Below are positions 27,835 to 40,948 of a stretch of 55,032 nt of DNA, piece by piece; the stretch's first letter is position 1; each line of letters opens with the position of its first letter. A program made the translations under genes and the position numbers. The DNA comes from Candidatus Omnitrophota bacterium (GTDB lineage Bacteria > Ratteibacteria > UBA8468 > B48-G9 > DTJG01): positions 1 to 55,032 of the forward strand of contig JAMDAS010000019.1 of the NCBI GenBank assembly GCA_023484085.1. Reading direction: 5' to 3'. The notes under the pieces are model-generated. The model ran no database searches and had not been told where the DNA came from. It saw only the letters and a program-made list of their open reading frames with translations.

Positions 27835-27907
27835 TCGGGGTCGGCCACTCGCTGAGGATTGTTACGCCCGCTCACAATCCTCTTACTTCGCTCTATTCAA
27901 TTCCTCT
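27835..27907 (-). repeat. T-arm-antisense repeat element downstream of tRNA-Lys
   Basis: Minus strand AGAGGAATTGAATAGAGCGAAGTAAGAGGATTGTGAGCGGGCGTAACAATCCTCAGCGAGTGGCCGACCCCGAGTGTAG; homologous to 3426-3503. Confidence 0.88.
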
Positions 27908-27928
27908 TTCACAATAGATTTTCTGAAG

Positions 27929-28001
27929 TAGGCCGTAGAGGAATTGAACCTCCAACCTTGGCATTAAGAGTGCCCTGCTCTGCCGATTGAGCTAACGGCC
28001 C
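27929..28001 (-). tRNA. tRNA-Lys (CTT)
   Basis: Reverse complement GGGCCGTTAGCTCAATCGGCAGAGCAGGGCACTCTTAATGCCAAGGTTGGAGGTTCAATTCCTCTACGGCCTA; anticodon CTT. Confidence 0.93.
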
Positions 28002-28122
28002 AAATTATTAATTTGTAATGGATAAATTATATCATTTTTAAGGAAAATTAAAAGATTGCATCACGCAGAATTATAGGATATACTATTACAATATCCCCGC
28101 TGCGGGTCTGGAGGAATATAAA

Positions 28123-29094
28123 GTGACAGATTTTATATTACCGGAAGAAGTAAAGTCTATATCCATAGATGAGAATAAGATTTACGAGCTTGCCATTATA
28201 GGTGGAGGTCCTGCCGGAACAACGGCTACTGTTTATGCTGCCAGAAAAAAATTAGATATAATACTTATAAGTAGGGATATTGGCGGACAGCTTCTTTTAA
28301 CATCCGATATTGAAAATTATATGGGGTTTCATTATATAACAGGCAGTGAACTGATAAAAAAGTTTGAAAAACAAACAAAACAGTTCCCTGTACCGATTAT
28401 CCTGAATGAAGAGGTAAAAAGTATTGCTGCAGATAAGGGTATATTTACATTTTCAACATCAGAGAACAAGAATATAAAAGCCAAAACAGCCATAATTGCA
28501 ACAGGCAAACGTCCTAAACTATTAGAAGTTCAGGGTGAAAAAAAATTTATCGGGAAGGGTGTAAGCTACTGTGCTACGTGCGATGCACCTTTATTTAAAA
28601 ATATGGATGTAGCAGTAATTGGTGGTGGTAATTCTGCAATTACTGCCGTAATTGACCTTTTAAAAATTGCACATAAGATATATGTAATAAATATTCGTGA
28701 CTATTTTAAGGCAGACTCTATTTTAATAGAAAAAATAAAATCTTCGGATAAAACAGAATTTTTTTCAGGGTATGGAGTCAAAGAAATTAAAGGAAAAAAC
28801 CATGTGGAGGAAATTCTTATATATGCCCGGAAAACAAAAGAGGAAAAAACGTTAAATGTAAGTGGGGTTTTTGTAGAAATCGGCCTTATACCCAATAGCG
28901 AGTTTATAAAAGGATTTTTAAATCTTAATGGTAAAGGAGAAATTATTATTGACTGCGATTGTAAAACCAATATCCCGGGGATTTTTGCTGCTGGAGACGT
29001 TACCGCTGTTACGGAAAAACAGATTATAGTCGCAGCAGGGGAAGGGGCAAAAGCAACGCTTTCTGCTTATAAGTATCTATTGGGGATGAAATAG
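28123..29094 (+). CDS. trxB: Thioredoxin reductase family (FAD/NAD(P), CATC redox motif)
   Basis: IIGGGPAGTTATVYAARK, GKGVSYCATCDAPLF, VIGGGNSAITAVIDL, GIFAAGDVTAV. Confidence 0.9.
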   Translation: MTDFILPEEVKSISIDENKIYELAIIGGGPAGTTATVYAARKKLDIILISRDIGGQLLLTSDIENYMGFHYITGSELIKKFEKQTKQFPVPIILNEEVKSIAADKGIFTFSTSENKNIKAKTAIIATGKRPKLLEVQGEKKFIGKGVSYCATCDAPLFKNMDVAVIGGGNSAITAVIDLLKIAHKIYVINIRDYFKADSILIEKIKSSDKTEFFSGYGVKEIKGKNHVEEILIYARKTKEEKTLNVSGVFVEIGLIPNSEFIKGFLNLNGKGEIIIDCDCKTNIPGIFAAGDVTAVTEKQIIVAAGEGAKATLSAYKYLLGMK

Positions 29095-29104
29095 AACACA
29101 GGTA

Positions 29105-30202
29105 TTATTTCACTGCAGGGGATTCAATTTCCGCCTTTATAAATACGTCCATATCCCCATCCATCACAGCCTCAACATTGCTTACCTCAATGCCTGTCCT
29201 GTGGTCTTTGACCATCGTATATGGACAAAAAACATAGGAACGGATTTGATTGCCCCATGCAATTTCTTTCTGTATTCCTCTTTTTTCATTTTCTTTCTTT
29301 TTTTCCTCTTCCATCTTTAATTGGTATAATTTGCTTTTTAATATTTTTAATGCAATCTCCCTGTTTTTAAACTGGGACCGTTCTGTTCGGCACTGAACAA
29401 TAATACCGGTAGGAATATGTTTTATTCTGACAGCTGTTTCTACTTTATTAACATTTTGTCCACCTGGGCCTCCGGCCCGAGATGTTTCTATTTCAACTTC
29501 TTCATTTTTAATTTCTATATTTATGTCCTTGTTCAGCTCAGGTATTACGTTTACCGCGGCAAAACTTGTATGCCTTCTTTTATTGGCATCAAATGGCGAA
29601 ATCCTGACTAATCTATGAACACCCTGTTCCTCTTTTAAATATCCATAAGCCCATTTACCGGAAATAAGCACTGTAGCCCTTTTCAGTCCGGCCTCTTCAC
29701 CCTGTAAAAAATCAACCACCTCAAAACCAAACCCTTTTTTTGATGCCCACTTTGAATACATTCTCAGCAGCATGCTCACCCAATCACATGCCTCTGTTCC
29801 GCCTGCGCCTGAATGAAGCGTAAAAATAGCATTGTTTTTATCTTCAGGACTTGAAAAATAAAACCTGAACTGCCAGTCCTGAAGAATTTTTTCCATTTCA
29901 AGCAGAATTGCCTCTGCCTCTTTTAATAATTCCGCATCTGAAGAATCCCTGAGAAGTACTTCAATTGTATTAAAATCCTCTATTTTCTGTTTAAACGTGT
30001 TTAATTGTCCTGTGAATTCACCCAGGGATACCCATCGTTCCATTTTTTCCTTGTCCTGCCTCGGGTCCCAATAACCTTTTTTGTTTTTTTCTTCATCAAG
30101 TGATGAAAACTCTTTTATCTTGTCATCAAAATGAAGTTTTATTTTAATCTGGTCAAATGTGGTTTTAAGAGATTCAAATTTTGTTTTAAGTGTAATTTCC
30201 AT
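29105..30202 (-). CDS. prfB: Peptide chain release factor 2, continuous ORF without programmed frameshift
   Basis: [37 protein letters not shown] (SPF anticodon-like motif). Confidence 0.95.
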   Translation of the reverse strand: MEITLKTKFESLKTTFDQIKIKLHFDDKIKEFSSLDEEKNKKGYWDPRQDKEKMERWVSLGEFTGQLNTFKQKIEDFNTIEVLLRDSSDAELLKEAEAILLEMEKILQDWQFRFYFSSPEDKNNAIFTLHSGAGGTEACDWVSMLLRMYSKWASKKGFGFEVVDFLQGEEAGLKRATVLISGKWAYGYLKEEQGVHRLVRISPFDANKRRHTSFAAVNVIPELNKDINIEIKNEEVEIETSRAGGPGGQNVNKVETAVRIKHIPTGIIVQCRTERSQFKNREIALKILKSKLYQLKMEEEKKKENEKRGIQKEIAWGNQIRSYVFCPYTMVKDHRTGIEVSNVEAVMDGDMDVFIKAEIESPAVK

Positions 30203-30219
30203 AGGATTAGTATAACATT

Positions 30220-32867
<2,648 letters not shown>

Positions 32868-32877
32868 TAAGTTTTCT

Positions 32878-33144
32878 TCATTGACTTTTCTTTATTTCTT
32901 CTCTTAATTTCTCAAGGTCACTTTTTGTGGCAACCCCAAAAAGATGAGCCAATCTATCTTTCTGTTTCTTTCCCATGTTATCAAACTTTTCAATTAACCG
33001 GTCTATTTTCTGGTCAATCTTTTCATTAATCTTTTTTTCCTTTACCTCTTCATCCAATTCAGACATAAAACCTTTTAACTTCTTTTGTAAAAGGGACATT
33101 GAACCAAGTGTCCATGCTATTCCCTTTTTAGTATATTTTTGCAT
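32878..33144 (-). CDS. Small coiled-coil protein upstream of UbiB (phasin/UbiK-like fold possible)
   Basis: 88 aa, charged helical, RLAHLFGVATKSDLEKLREEI C-terminus typical of phasin-like small proteins; co-directional with ubiB. Confidence 0.6.
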   Translation of the reverse strand: MQKYTKKGIAWTLGSMSLLQKKLKGFMSELDEEVKEKKINEKIDQKIDRLIEKFDNMGKKQKDRLAHLFGVATKSDLEKLREEIKKSQ

Positions 33145-33169
33145 TTTTCAGTCACCTCCTCAAAATTGT

Positions 33170-33344
33170 AAATATTCACTAAGGACAGTGTTTCCGCCAA
33201 AAAGATTGGCGGACAGGTATAATTTACTGAACTGAAGTAGAAAATAAGTTCTGGATTGCTCTTCTCATCTTTGTAAAAACATTCTTTCAAACAAATCCTC
33301 AAAGACAATCCAAACTTATTTCAAACACCGTTCACTGAGTATTT
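33170..33344 (-). repeat. MITE-like nested-palindrome repeat, copy C
   Basis: Reverse complement matches copies A and D through both termini and both internal hairpins. Confidence 0.9.
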
Positions 33345-33412
33345 TCTCAAAATTAAATTAATTTACCTGGTATTATTATAACAAAAAATAAGCCCGTAGG
33401 AAAGAATAGGAG

Positions 33413-33892
33413 CTATAGCTCTTTATAGTTTTTTTCAACAAATGAATAATTTTTTACGGATAGGATAGGACAGGGCGACTTCCATATTATCATATTTTCT
33501 TCATCATAAAACTCTTCCGGATTCATGGTTTTTGCTCCCGGACGACCTATTATAATAAGGTCTGCCTCAATTTCCAGGGCTTTGTTTATTACCTCTTCAT
33601 GAACAATACCGGTTAAAATATAATCTTTAATTCTGACGTCTTTTGCCTCTGCAAGTTTTCGACTCCTTTCAAGAAATGTTTCCCCAAAGGCATAAATCTC
33701 TTTTTCATATTGCTTTGCTTCGCTTTCAATAAAAATTCTATGCTTCAGAAGAAAATCTATGGATTTTTTGTTTATTACGTAGACAATACTCAATTGCGCC
33801 TGAAAATTTTTTGCAAGGCATATAGCATATTTAACAGCGACCATTGCATTTACTTCACCATCTATCGCCACCAATATATTATTGATTATCAT
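33413..33892 (-). CDS. Universal stress protein (UspA) family
   Basis: NILVAIDGEVNAMVAVKYAICLAK, EADLIIIGRPG, CPILSVK. Confidence 0.88.
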   Translation of the reverse strand: MIINNILVAIDGEVNAMVAVKYAICLAKNFQAQLSIVYVINKKSIDFLLKHRIFIESEAKQYEKEIYAFGETFLERSRKLAEAKDVRIKDYILTGIVHEEVINKALEIEADLIIIGRPGAKTMNPEEFYDEENMIIWKSPCPILSVKNYSFVEKNYKEL

Positions 33893-33936
33893 AGCATTCC
33901 CTTTTTAGTAAATATTTACTTTGTGCCTGTTTATTA

Positions 33937-34557
33937 TTATACCCTGCCTAATCTCTCTTTTATAATCTTAAGCATGGTAAAGGATTCCCTTGATTCCTCA
34001 TCAAGTCTTTCACCTATGAATTTTACCGTTTCCTTATAGTTGGGTATATGAATTTTCTCAAGGGCGTTGACTTTTCTAATTGTCTTCTGGATTTCTTTTG
34101 CAATACGTATAAGAGCAGTTTTTAATTCTGTAAGTTCTATAATAAGATTTAAGAGTTTTTTAAATCCTGCAATTGTTTCGTCTACAATAATATTGATATC
34201 TGAAAAACTATAAAATGGTGCAGTTTCTTTAATATCCATTGATATTACCGGAACTGCAACCCCCATTCTTCTTTTTTGAGAAATAAATAAATCCATTTCA
34301 ATGTTTACGGCAAGGCTTATGTCTTCTAATTTTTTTTTACCGGAAATGCTGATTGCTCTTGAAAGAGTATCGTAAGCCTGCTGGAATTCTTTGTCTATTT
34401 TATCCTGAAGTTCTAAAACCGTTTTTTCAATAGATGAAAGCTCCAGCATTAATATTCTTCTTTTCTCGTCAAGAAGCTGGTACCCTTCCTGCGTCAAAAG
34501 AAGGGTTTGCTTAATTTTTAAAAAATTTGTTTTTGTCGCCGGAACGTTTATTCTCAT
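33937..34557 (-). CDS. atpD: V/A-type ATP synthase subunit D
   Basis: MRINVPATKTNFLKIKQTLLLTQEGYQLLDEKRRILMLEL; operon position after subunit B. Confidence 0.93.
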   Translation of the reverse strand: MRINVPATKTNFLKIKQTLLLTQEGYQLLDEKRRILMLELSSIEKTVLELQDKIDKEFQQAYDTLSRAISISGKKKLEDISLAVNIEMDLFISQKRRMGVAVPVISMDIKETAPFYSFSDINIIVDETIAGFKKLLNLIIELTELKTALIRIAKEIQKTIRKVNALEKIHIPNYKETVKFIGERLDEESRESFTMLKIIKERLGRV

Positions 34558-34559
34558 AA

Positions 34560-35948
34560 TTATTTAGCAGTGTTCTTTTTATAGTATTTCTTTAATTCTT
34601 CCTCTTTCATCCTGATAAGCTCATCCTGCGGGAGAATACTTAAAATGTCCCAGCCAAGGTCAAGCCCTTCCTGAAATGTTCTTCTTTCATAATAGTCCTG
34701 TTTTAAAAATCTCTGTTCAAATAAATCTCCAAACTTAAGATACATCTGGTCCACTTCAGACAAATCCTCTTCACCAATAATAGATGCCAGGGCCCGGACG
34801 TCTTTTACCCGGGCATACGAGGCAAATAATTGTGATGCCACTGAAGGATGGTCCTCCCTTGTCTTGTTTTTACCAATATTATCTTTCATCAAACGTGAAA
34901 GAGAGGGAAGAACCGCAATAGGAGGATATATACCCTTGCCGTTTAGCTCCCTGTCCTGAACAATCTGACCCTCAGTTATATAACCGGTAAGGTCCGGGAT
35001 AGGATGTGTTATATCATCATTAGCCATCGTAAGAATGGGAATCTGTGTAATTGAACCATTAATATCTTTAATCAAACCAGCACGTTCATATAAACTTGCA
35101 AGGTCACTATATAAATAACCCGGGTATCCCTTTCTTGCAGGGATTTCCCCTCTTACAGAAGAAAGTTCACGTAAAGCTTCACAATAGTTTGACATGTCGG
35201 TCATTATTACAAGAACATGGATGTTTTTTTTAAATGCAAGATGTTCTGCAAGAGTAAGAGCCATCCTTGGAGTAAGTATCCTTTCAATTGACGGGCTGTC
35301 AGCAAGACTTAAAAAAATAGCAACTCTTTCAAGAACTCCTGATTGTTCAAAACTATCAATAAAAAATCTTGCCGTATCATATTTCACACCCATAGCAGCA
35401 AAAATAATACAGAAACTTTCACCTTTTACTCTTGCCTGTCGTGTTATCTGCGCGGCAACCATATCATGAGGAAGACCGCTTCCTGAAAAGATTGGCAGTT
35501 TCTGCCCCCGGACAAGTGTATTCATAATATCAATGGAAGATATTCCTGTTTCAATATTATTCTTGGGATATACGCGCGCCGTAGGGTTAATCGCCATACC
35601 ATTTACGTCTAACTGGTCTTCATAAGATATCGCCGGCAGACTATCCATTGGCTGCCCTAATCCATTAAAAACCCTTCCAAGCATTTCTTCTGATACGCCA
35701 ATTAAAAGAGGTTTTTCAGTAAACCTTATTCTACTATTGTTAAGGGATAACCCCGTTGTTCCGCCAAGAACCTGAACGACTGCATACCCCTTGCCTGCTT
35801 CAAGGATCATCCCGAGACGAACGTTTTCCTGCTCATCAACAACTTCAACCATTTCATTGTACCCAACGTTATGGACGTTGCGGATAATAATCAGAGGACC
35901 ATGGACCTCATCCAATCCTACGTATTCTCTTAATTTATATTCTTTCAT
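34560..35948 (-). CDS. atpB: V/A-type ATP synthase subunit B
   Basis: [61 protein letters not shown]. Confidence 0.96.
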   Translation of the reverse strand: MKEYKLREYVGLDEVHGPLIIIRNVHNVGYNEMVEVVDEQENVRLGMILEAGKGYAVVQVLGGTTGLSLNNSRIRFTEKPLLIGVSEEMLGRVFNGLGQPMDSLPAISYEDQLDVNGMAINPTARVYPKNNIETGISSIDIMNTLVRGQKLPIFSGSGLPHDMVAAQITRQARVKGESFCIIFAAMGVKYDTARFFIDSFEQSGVLERVAIFLSLADSPSIERILTPRMALTLAEHLAFKKNIHVLVIMTDMSNYCEALRELSSVRGEIPARKGYPGYLYSDLASLYERAGLIKDINGSITQIPILTMANDDITHPIPDLTGYITEGQIVQDRELNGKGIYPPIAVLPSLSRLMKDNIGKNKTREDHPSVASQLFASYARVKDVRALASIIGEEDLSEVDQMYLKFGDLFEQRFLKQDYYERRTFQEGLDLGWDILSILPQDELIRMKEEELKKYYKKNTAK

Positions 35949-37708
35949 TATTTAAGCTCCCAATTCTTTATATCCTGGTCAATTTTATTCGTTAAATTCT
36001 CAAGTTCAGAAAGATTGTCTTCAGAATATCTTGACCTCATTCTTATAATATCCTGATATACGGGTAGATTCCTTACGTCTTCTATTGATATGCCTTTTTT
36101 TATGATGTCTTCACATTTTCTATAAAAATAAATTATGGACTTTAACATTAAAAATTGTTTTCTTGCCGAAGAAAATTCATCTGTCTCATCAAAAGCGCTT
36201 TGTTGTAAAAAAGCATTTTTAAAAATACTGCATATTTCAAGAATAAGTTTCTGACTCTGGGGCAGAACGTCAGGCCCAACAAGTTTAACAACCTGAAGAA
36301 GTCTCTGTTCCCTGCCTAAAAGGTCCATAATAACACCCCGTAGTTCAAACCAGGAATGGTCTATGTTCTGATGCCACCACTCTTTTAAGTCATCAACATA
36401 TTCAGAATAACTATCTATCCATGAAATAGAAGGAAAATGTCTTGAATAGGCAAGGTCCTTGTCAAGAGCCCAAAAACATCTTATAAATCTTTTTGTATGG
36501 GACGTAACAGGTTCTGAAAAATCTCCGCCTGGGGGTGACACAGAGGCAACAACACTAACAGAACCGGTATTGCCTGAAAGAGTGTTAACCTTGCCTGCCC
36601 TTTCATAAAATTCAGCAAGTCTTGCAGACAGATACGCAGGGAATCCTTCTTCAAGCGGCATTTCCTCCAATCTTCCTGACAATTCTCTTAATGCTTCAGC
36701 CCACCTTGACGTTGAATCTGCCATAAGCGCAACGTTATATCCCATATCCCTGTAATATTCTGCAATGGTAATTCCGGTATATATACTTGCCTCCCTTGCA
36801 GCTACGGGCATGTTTGACGTATTGGCTATTAAAACCGTTCTTTCAAGAAGAGGTCTTTTGGTATGAGGGTCTATAAGTTTCGGAAAACTTAAAAGAACGT
36901 CTGTCATTTCATTTCCCCGCTCACCACAGCCTATAAAAATTACTATCTCTGCGTTACTCCATTTTGCCAGCTGGTGCTGTACAACAGTTTTACCCGCACC
37001 AAACGGACCCGGTACGGCGACACATCCGCCTTTGGCAACAGGGAAAAGCGTGTCAATAACTCTCTGCCCTGTAATTAAAGGCTCCCGTACAGGAATTTTT
37101 TCTTTATAAGGCCTTCTTTTTCTTACAGGCCATCTCTGGTACATAAAAATCTCTGTTTCTGAATTATTCTGCTCCACTATGGCAATTTTTTCATCAATGC
37201 TATAATTCCCTTCAGGTATAATCCATTTTAGGGTACCATTAATGCCGGGAGGTATCATAATTTTATGTTTTATAAGGAGCGTTTCATTAATTTCACCGAT
37301 TATCTGCCCTTCTTTTATCTGTTGGCCCTGTTGACTTAATGGATGAAAATCCCATTTTTTATTTCTGTCCAGAGCAGGAACGGAAATCCCCCGTCTTATA
37401 AAAAAACCCTCTTTTTTCTGAATTTCTTCAAGAGGCCTCTGTATCCCATCATAAATATTAGCAAGCAAACCCGGGCCAAGTTCTACGTAAAGGGCTACTC
37501 CTTCCGTATATACAGGGTCCCCGGCCTTTAATGACGTCGTATCCTCATAAACCTGGATAAAAGCACGTCCCTCACTAAGTTTTACGACCTCGCCAATAAG
37601 AGCCTGTTCACCTACTTTTACCATATCAAACATTCTGATGGAAGAAATATCTTCTATTTCTACAACCGGACCATTAATCCGAAAAATTTTACCTGCCAAT
37701 TCAGGCAT
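35948..37708 (-). CDS. atpA: V/A-type ATP synthase catalytic subunit A
   Basis: Walker [52 protein letters not shown]. Confidence 0.97.
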   Translation of the reverse strand: MPELAGKIFRINGPVVEIEDISSIRMFDMVKVGEQALIGEVVKLSEGRAFIQVYEDTTSLKAGDPVYTEGVALYVELGPGLLANIYDGIQRPLEEIQKKEGFFIRRGISVPALDRNKKWDFHPLSQQGQQIKEGQIIGEINETLLIKHKIMIPPGINGTLKWIIPEGNYSIDEKIAIVEQNNSETEIFMYQRWPVRKRRPYKEKIPVREPLITGQRVIDTLFPVAKGGCVAVPGPFGAGKTVVQHQLAKWSNAEIVIFIGCGERGNEMTDVLLSFPKLIDPHTKRPLLERTVLIANTSNMPVAAREASIYTGITIAEYYRDMGYNVALMADSTSRWAEALRELSGRLEEMPLEEGFPAYLSARLAEFYERAGKVNTLSGNTGSVSVVASVSPPGGDFSEPVTSHTKRFIRCFWALDKDLAYSRHFPSISWIDSYSEYVDDLKEWWHQNIDHSWFELRGVIMDLLGREQRLLQVVKLVGPDVLPQSQKLILEICSIFKNAFLQQSAFDETDEFSSARKQFLMLKSIIYFYRKCEDIIKKGISIEDVRNLPVYQDIIRMRSRYSEDNLSELENLTNKIDQDIKNWELK

Positions 37709-38357
37709 TTTTAGAAACCTCCTTAATAATCTCTCTTTGTAAAGATTCTTTCATCCTGTTAAATTTAGTGAAAAATCTGTTATCATAGATAATTTTTTTA
37801 TCTGAAGACCTGATAATTACACCTATGTCGCTAAAATTTTCTTTTTTGAAATCAATAACAGAGCGTTTCCCTGTTTCTTTATTGCAATATTCTTCTATTT
37901 CAAGAATAAATGACGGCTGAAAAATTTTTTCATCTGCATGGGAATATAAAACTTCTATTTTTTCTTTATCAATTACGTCTATACCCTCTTTTATAAATTT
38001 TTTTAAGAAATCCTTATATTCACCTGAATTACGAAAAACAGAAACACTTTCTTTAATTTTATCAAAAACCTTCTGCATAAAAATACCCCTCTGGATTAAA
38101 ACTGCTTTTTTTGCCTCCATGGTCTCCGTGGAAGAAATACGCTCTTTTAATCTGTTTATGTCGTCTTCACATTTCTTATTTTCATCTCTTTCAAATTTTT
38201 CAGCATGTTTCTGAGCCTGACTGATAATGCTTTCTGCTGCTTCTTTTGCCTTTTGGAGTATTTCCTTTTCTTTTATTTCTGCCTGTTTTATAATCCCGCC
38301 TAAAATTTTTTCCACGTTATTATTTTCACCGGTTGTTTCTATGTTTATCGTATCCAT
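37701..38357 (-). CDS. V/A-type ATP synthase subunit E
   Basis: Helical stalk protein in operon position upstream of subunit A; ESIISQAQKHAEKFERDENKKCEDDINR. Confidence 0.8.
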   Translation of the reverse strand: MDTINIETTGENNNVEKILGGIIKQAEIKEKEILQKAKEAAESIISQAQKHAEKFERDENKKCEDDINRLKERISSTETMEAKKAVLIQRGIFMQKVFDKIKESVSVFRNSGEYKDFLKKFIKEGIDVIDKEKIEVLYSHADEKIFQPSFILEIEEYCNKETGKRSVIDFKKENFSDIGVIIRSSDKKIIYDNRFFTKFNRMKESLQREIIKEVSKNA

Positions 38358-38358
38358 T

Positions 38359-38670
38359 TTATATGCTTATTCCTATCGTTTCTCTCAGGAATTCCTTTAT
38401 GTTTTGTTTTTTTACCCCGGGGGCATTTTTTATGGAAGGCACCTCAAAAATAAGAGGTCTTTCTTCCTTGGAGAGTAAAATCTCATCAACTTCTTTTCTT
38501 ATCAAAAAAGAGGTTGTATCCGTTATGAGAATGATTCCTACGTCTTGTTGTGCTTTAAATTTATTTAGATGCCTGAGGGCGGACTCTTTATCAGAGACAA
38601 TTACCGTTTCTATTCCAAGAAGACCAAATCCCAATGCGCTTTCTTTGTCGGAAATATATACCAATTTCAT
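38359..38670 (-). CDS. V/A-type ATP synthase subunit F
   Basis: MKLVYISDKESALGFGLLGIETVIVSD...DVGIILITDTTSFLIRKEVDE. Confidence 0.88.
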   Translation of the reverse strand: MKLVYISDKESALGFGLLGIETVIVSDKESALRHLNKFKAQQDVGIILITDTTSFLIRKEVDEILLSKEERPLIFEVPSIKNAPGVKKQNIKEFLRETIGISI

Positions 38671-38674
38671 GTTT

Positions 38675-39055
38675 TTAATGTGTTTTAACCAATATCATAA
38701 TGGCAAACATCAAACCATAAATTGCTATTCCTTCTGCAATTCCTAGGAAAATCAGCATTTTCCCCAGACTTTCAGGTTTTTCAGATACAACTCCTACGAT
38801 TGCGGCGCCAACAAAACCTACGGCAATTCCAGCACCAATTGCGGCAAGTCCCATTGAAAGACCCATACCAATATATCCGCCGGCATTTGAAATACCCGTA
38901 GCTAAAACTTTTTCACCTGTCTGTACGGTCCTGGCAACAGCATTTGATTGCTGAGCCGCCCATAAAGGTATGGATAAAACCAGGCTAATCAGTCCTGACC
39001 TTAAAATTATATTTCCAAAATCTTTTTTCTTAAGCATCTTTTCTTCCTCCTCCAT
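38675..39055 (-). CDS. V/A-type ATP synthase proteolipid subunit K (c subunit)
   Basis: GLSMGLAAIGAGIAVGFVGAAIVGVVSEKPESLGKMLIFLGIAEGIAIYGLMFAIMIL, with ion-binding Glu in the last helix. Confidence 0.93.
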   Translation of the reverse strand: MEEEEKMLKKKDFGNIILRSGLISLVLSIPLWAAQQSNAVARTVQTGEKVLATGISNAGGYIGMGLSMGLAAIGAGIAVGFVGAAIVGVVSEKPESLGKMLIFLGIAEGIAIYGLMFAIMILVKTH

Positions 39056-39060
39056 AATTT

Positions 39061-40947
39061 TTATATTTTTATAGGGTTATATTTTTCCTGGCTTACAACA
39101 TAAAATCTTGAAAAAAATTCATAATAGTGCAACCTGAGAACCTGAATGCTGACAATAAGCCCTTCCATAAGAATAATACCGAGATTGCCAAGAATTACAA
39201 TCAATAGAAATACACTCCCGGCAGCAAAATTTCCTATGAGCTTCGCAATAATAAAAGTTGCCATTAAAAGTGCGGCATGAGCAAGTTCAAACGCCGCAAT
39301 ACGAAGAAAAGACAGGGTATTGGTAAGATAAGTCAATCCAACGTCAATAAGATGCGGTGTGCTTTCTGTAAATTCAGCAAGCAAACTCTCTTTTTTTTTC
39401 AATAAAATTTTTTCAAAAACAGGTCTTAAAAATAATAAAATTATACTGCCGGCGGCTACAAAAATCAAAAGATATGATATATAGCCCGAATAAATAAATT
39501 TAAAACATACGCCAAGGGCTGACCAGTAAAAAATCCCTGAAAACAAACCGGAACCGTCAAACAATGCCTTTACGTATTCCTTATCTTTTATAAAATTGAT
39601 AATATTTATCAAAATGGCAGTCGTTAAAAACCCTATGCCCACCCAGATAGAAATCTTAAAAAGGAACATAATGCTATACATCGGGTCCAGCCAGATGGGA
39701 GTAAACCTTATTCCAAAAAAACTGCCATATAACAAACCAAATATCATTGCGGATACCCCACAATAGAGAAGCAGTAGCCCCACATGCAAAAATCCCTTTT
39801 TCCTTAATAATTTTATAAAAGCCAGTCCGGCCAGGGATAACACAAAACCATGTCCGAAATCTCCAAACATAGCGCCAAACATAATGGGAAAAACAATCGC
39901 AATAAATAACGTGGGGTCAATAGTCCCATATCTTGGAAGACCATAAGTTTTCGTAATAATTTCAAATGGCTTTACTAAAAAACTATGTGAAAGCAAAACA
40001 GGAACTTTTTCTTTGGAAATGTTCGTTTCTTCAGCTTTTTTTGACTCTATATAATGGGAATCTGACATATTTTTAACCTCTTTTAAAAATAAATCTTTTC
40101 CCCCGGAAGGGATCCAGCCTGAAATCAGTATTGTGTTTTCTGTAATCCATGCAAATTTTTTTGCTTCCATAAGACTTCTGCCAAATTTTATAAAAAATTG
40201 TATCCTTCCTATGTCTTTTTTAAATTTTTCCACCTTAGACGAAATTTCTTTGTCTATGGCTTCTACGTTTTTTTTCTTTTCTGCTATAGATTCCTTCAGT
40301 TTATCCGGCTGCGTAAGATTGTCACTTGCAGGCAATTCAACTTTTTCACAGTAAGATGTTCTAAATGCTTCCTCTAAAACGTTTTTGTCTTTTTTTAAAA
40401 GCATCACCAAAAATACAATCTTTGAATCTTCTTCCCTGAATGGATAAAATACGTAAGGAACAGAAGTAAGGATTTTTTTAAACTTATCTAAATTTTTTCC
40501 ATCTATTTTTCCAATAACGGTTTCAAGAAAAGTCAATTCTTTTGTCCGGTATCCCGGAAAAGGGAGATTCCGTGTCAATTGCTGCTCAACGAGCTCTTCT
40601 GTTTTTATTTTATTCTGAATATTCGTTTTCTCTTCAACAAAAGGCATGAGCTCACTCTTCATGTTTTCTATGATTCTTATTGCCTGGACCTTGTTCAATA
40701 ACTCGCTGTCATCTATGAGATTTTCAAGATTAAGCCCTGATATTATCTTATTAAATCCGTTCTCAACGTAAGACAGGGATTCACTTTCATCCTGGCTTGA
40801 ATATGGGTCCACCTGAGCCAGACTTTCGACATTTTTTATGTCCACAGGCTGGAAAATACCCGACCTTATCAAATGGGACGTAATCTCTTTTTCCTTATCC
40901 TTTTCAACCAAAATACTTATAATTTCCATTGAAGACGGTCTAAACAT
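39061..40947 (-). CDS. V/A-type ATP synthase subunit I
   Basis: Large N-terminal stalk plus membrane domain; PTLFIAIVFPIMFGAMFGDFGHGFVL, THLIDVGLTYLTNTLSFLRIAAFELAHAAL-type motif. Confidence 0.95.
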   Translation of the reverse strand: MFRPSSMEIISILVEKDKEKEITSHLIRSGIFQPVDIKNVESLAQVDPYSSQDESESLSYVENGFNKIISGLNLENLIDDSELLNKVQAIRIIENMKSELMPFVEEKTNIQNKIKTEELVEQQLTRNLPFPGYRTKELTFLETVIGKIDGKNLDKFKKILTSVPYVFYPFREEDSKIVFLVMLLKKDKNVLEEAFRTSYCEKVELPASDNLTQPDKLKESIAEKKKNVEAIDKEISSKVEKFKKDIGRIQFFIKFGRSLMEAKKFAWITENTILISGWIPSGGKDLFLKEVKNMSDSHYIESKKAEETNISKEKVPVLLSHSFLVKPFEIITKTYGLPRYGTIDPTLFIAIVFPIMFGAMFGDFGHGFVLSLAGLAFIKLLRKKGFLHVGLLLLYCGVSAMIFGLLYGSFFGIRFTPIWLDPMYSIMFLFKISIWVGIGFLTTAILINIINFIKDKEYVKALFDGSGLFSGIFYWSALGVCFKFIYSGYISYLLIFVAAGSIILLFLRPVFEKILLKKKESLLAEFTESTPHLIDVGLTYLTNTLSFLRIAAFELAHAALLMATFIIAKLIGNFAAGSVFLLIVILGNLGIILMEGLIVSIQVLRLHYYEFFSRFYVVSQEKYNPIKI

Positions 40948-40948
40948 T

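Noticed and set aside
33117-33308. 63-aa ORF MSLRICLKECFYKDEKSNPELIFYFSSVNYTCPPIFLAETLSLVN...
   Set aside because: Lies mostly inside MITE-like copy C and is explained by translating the repeat.
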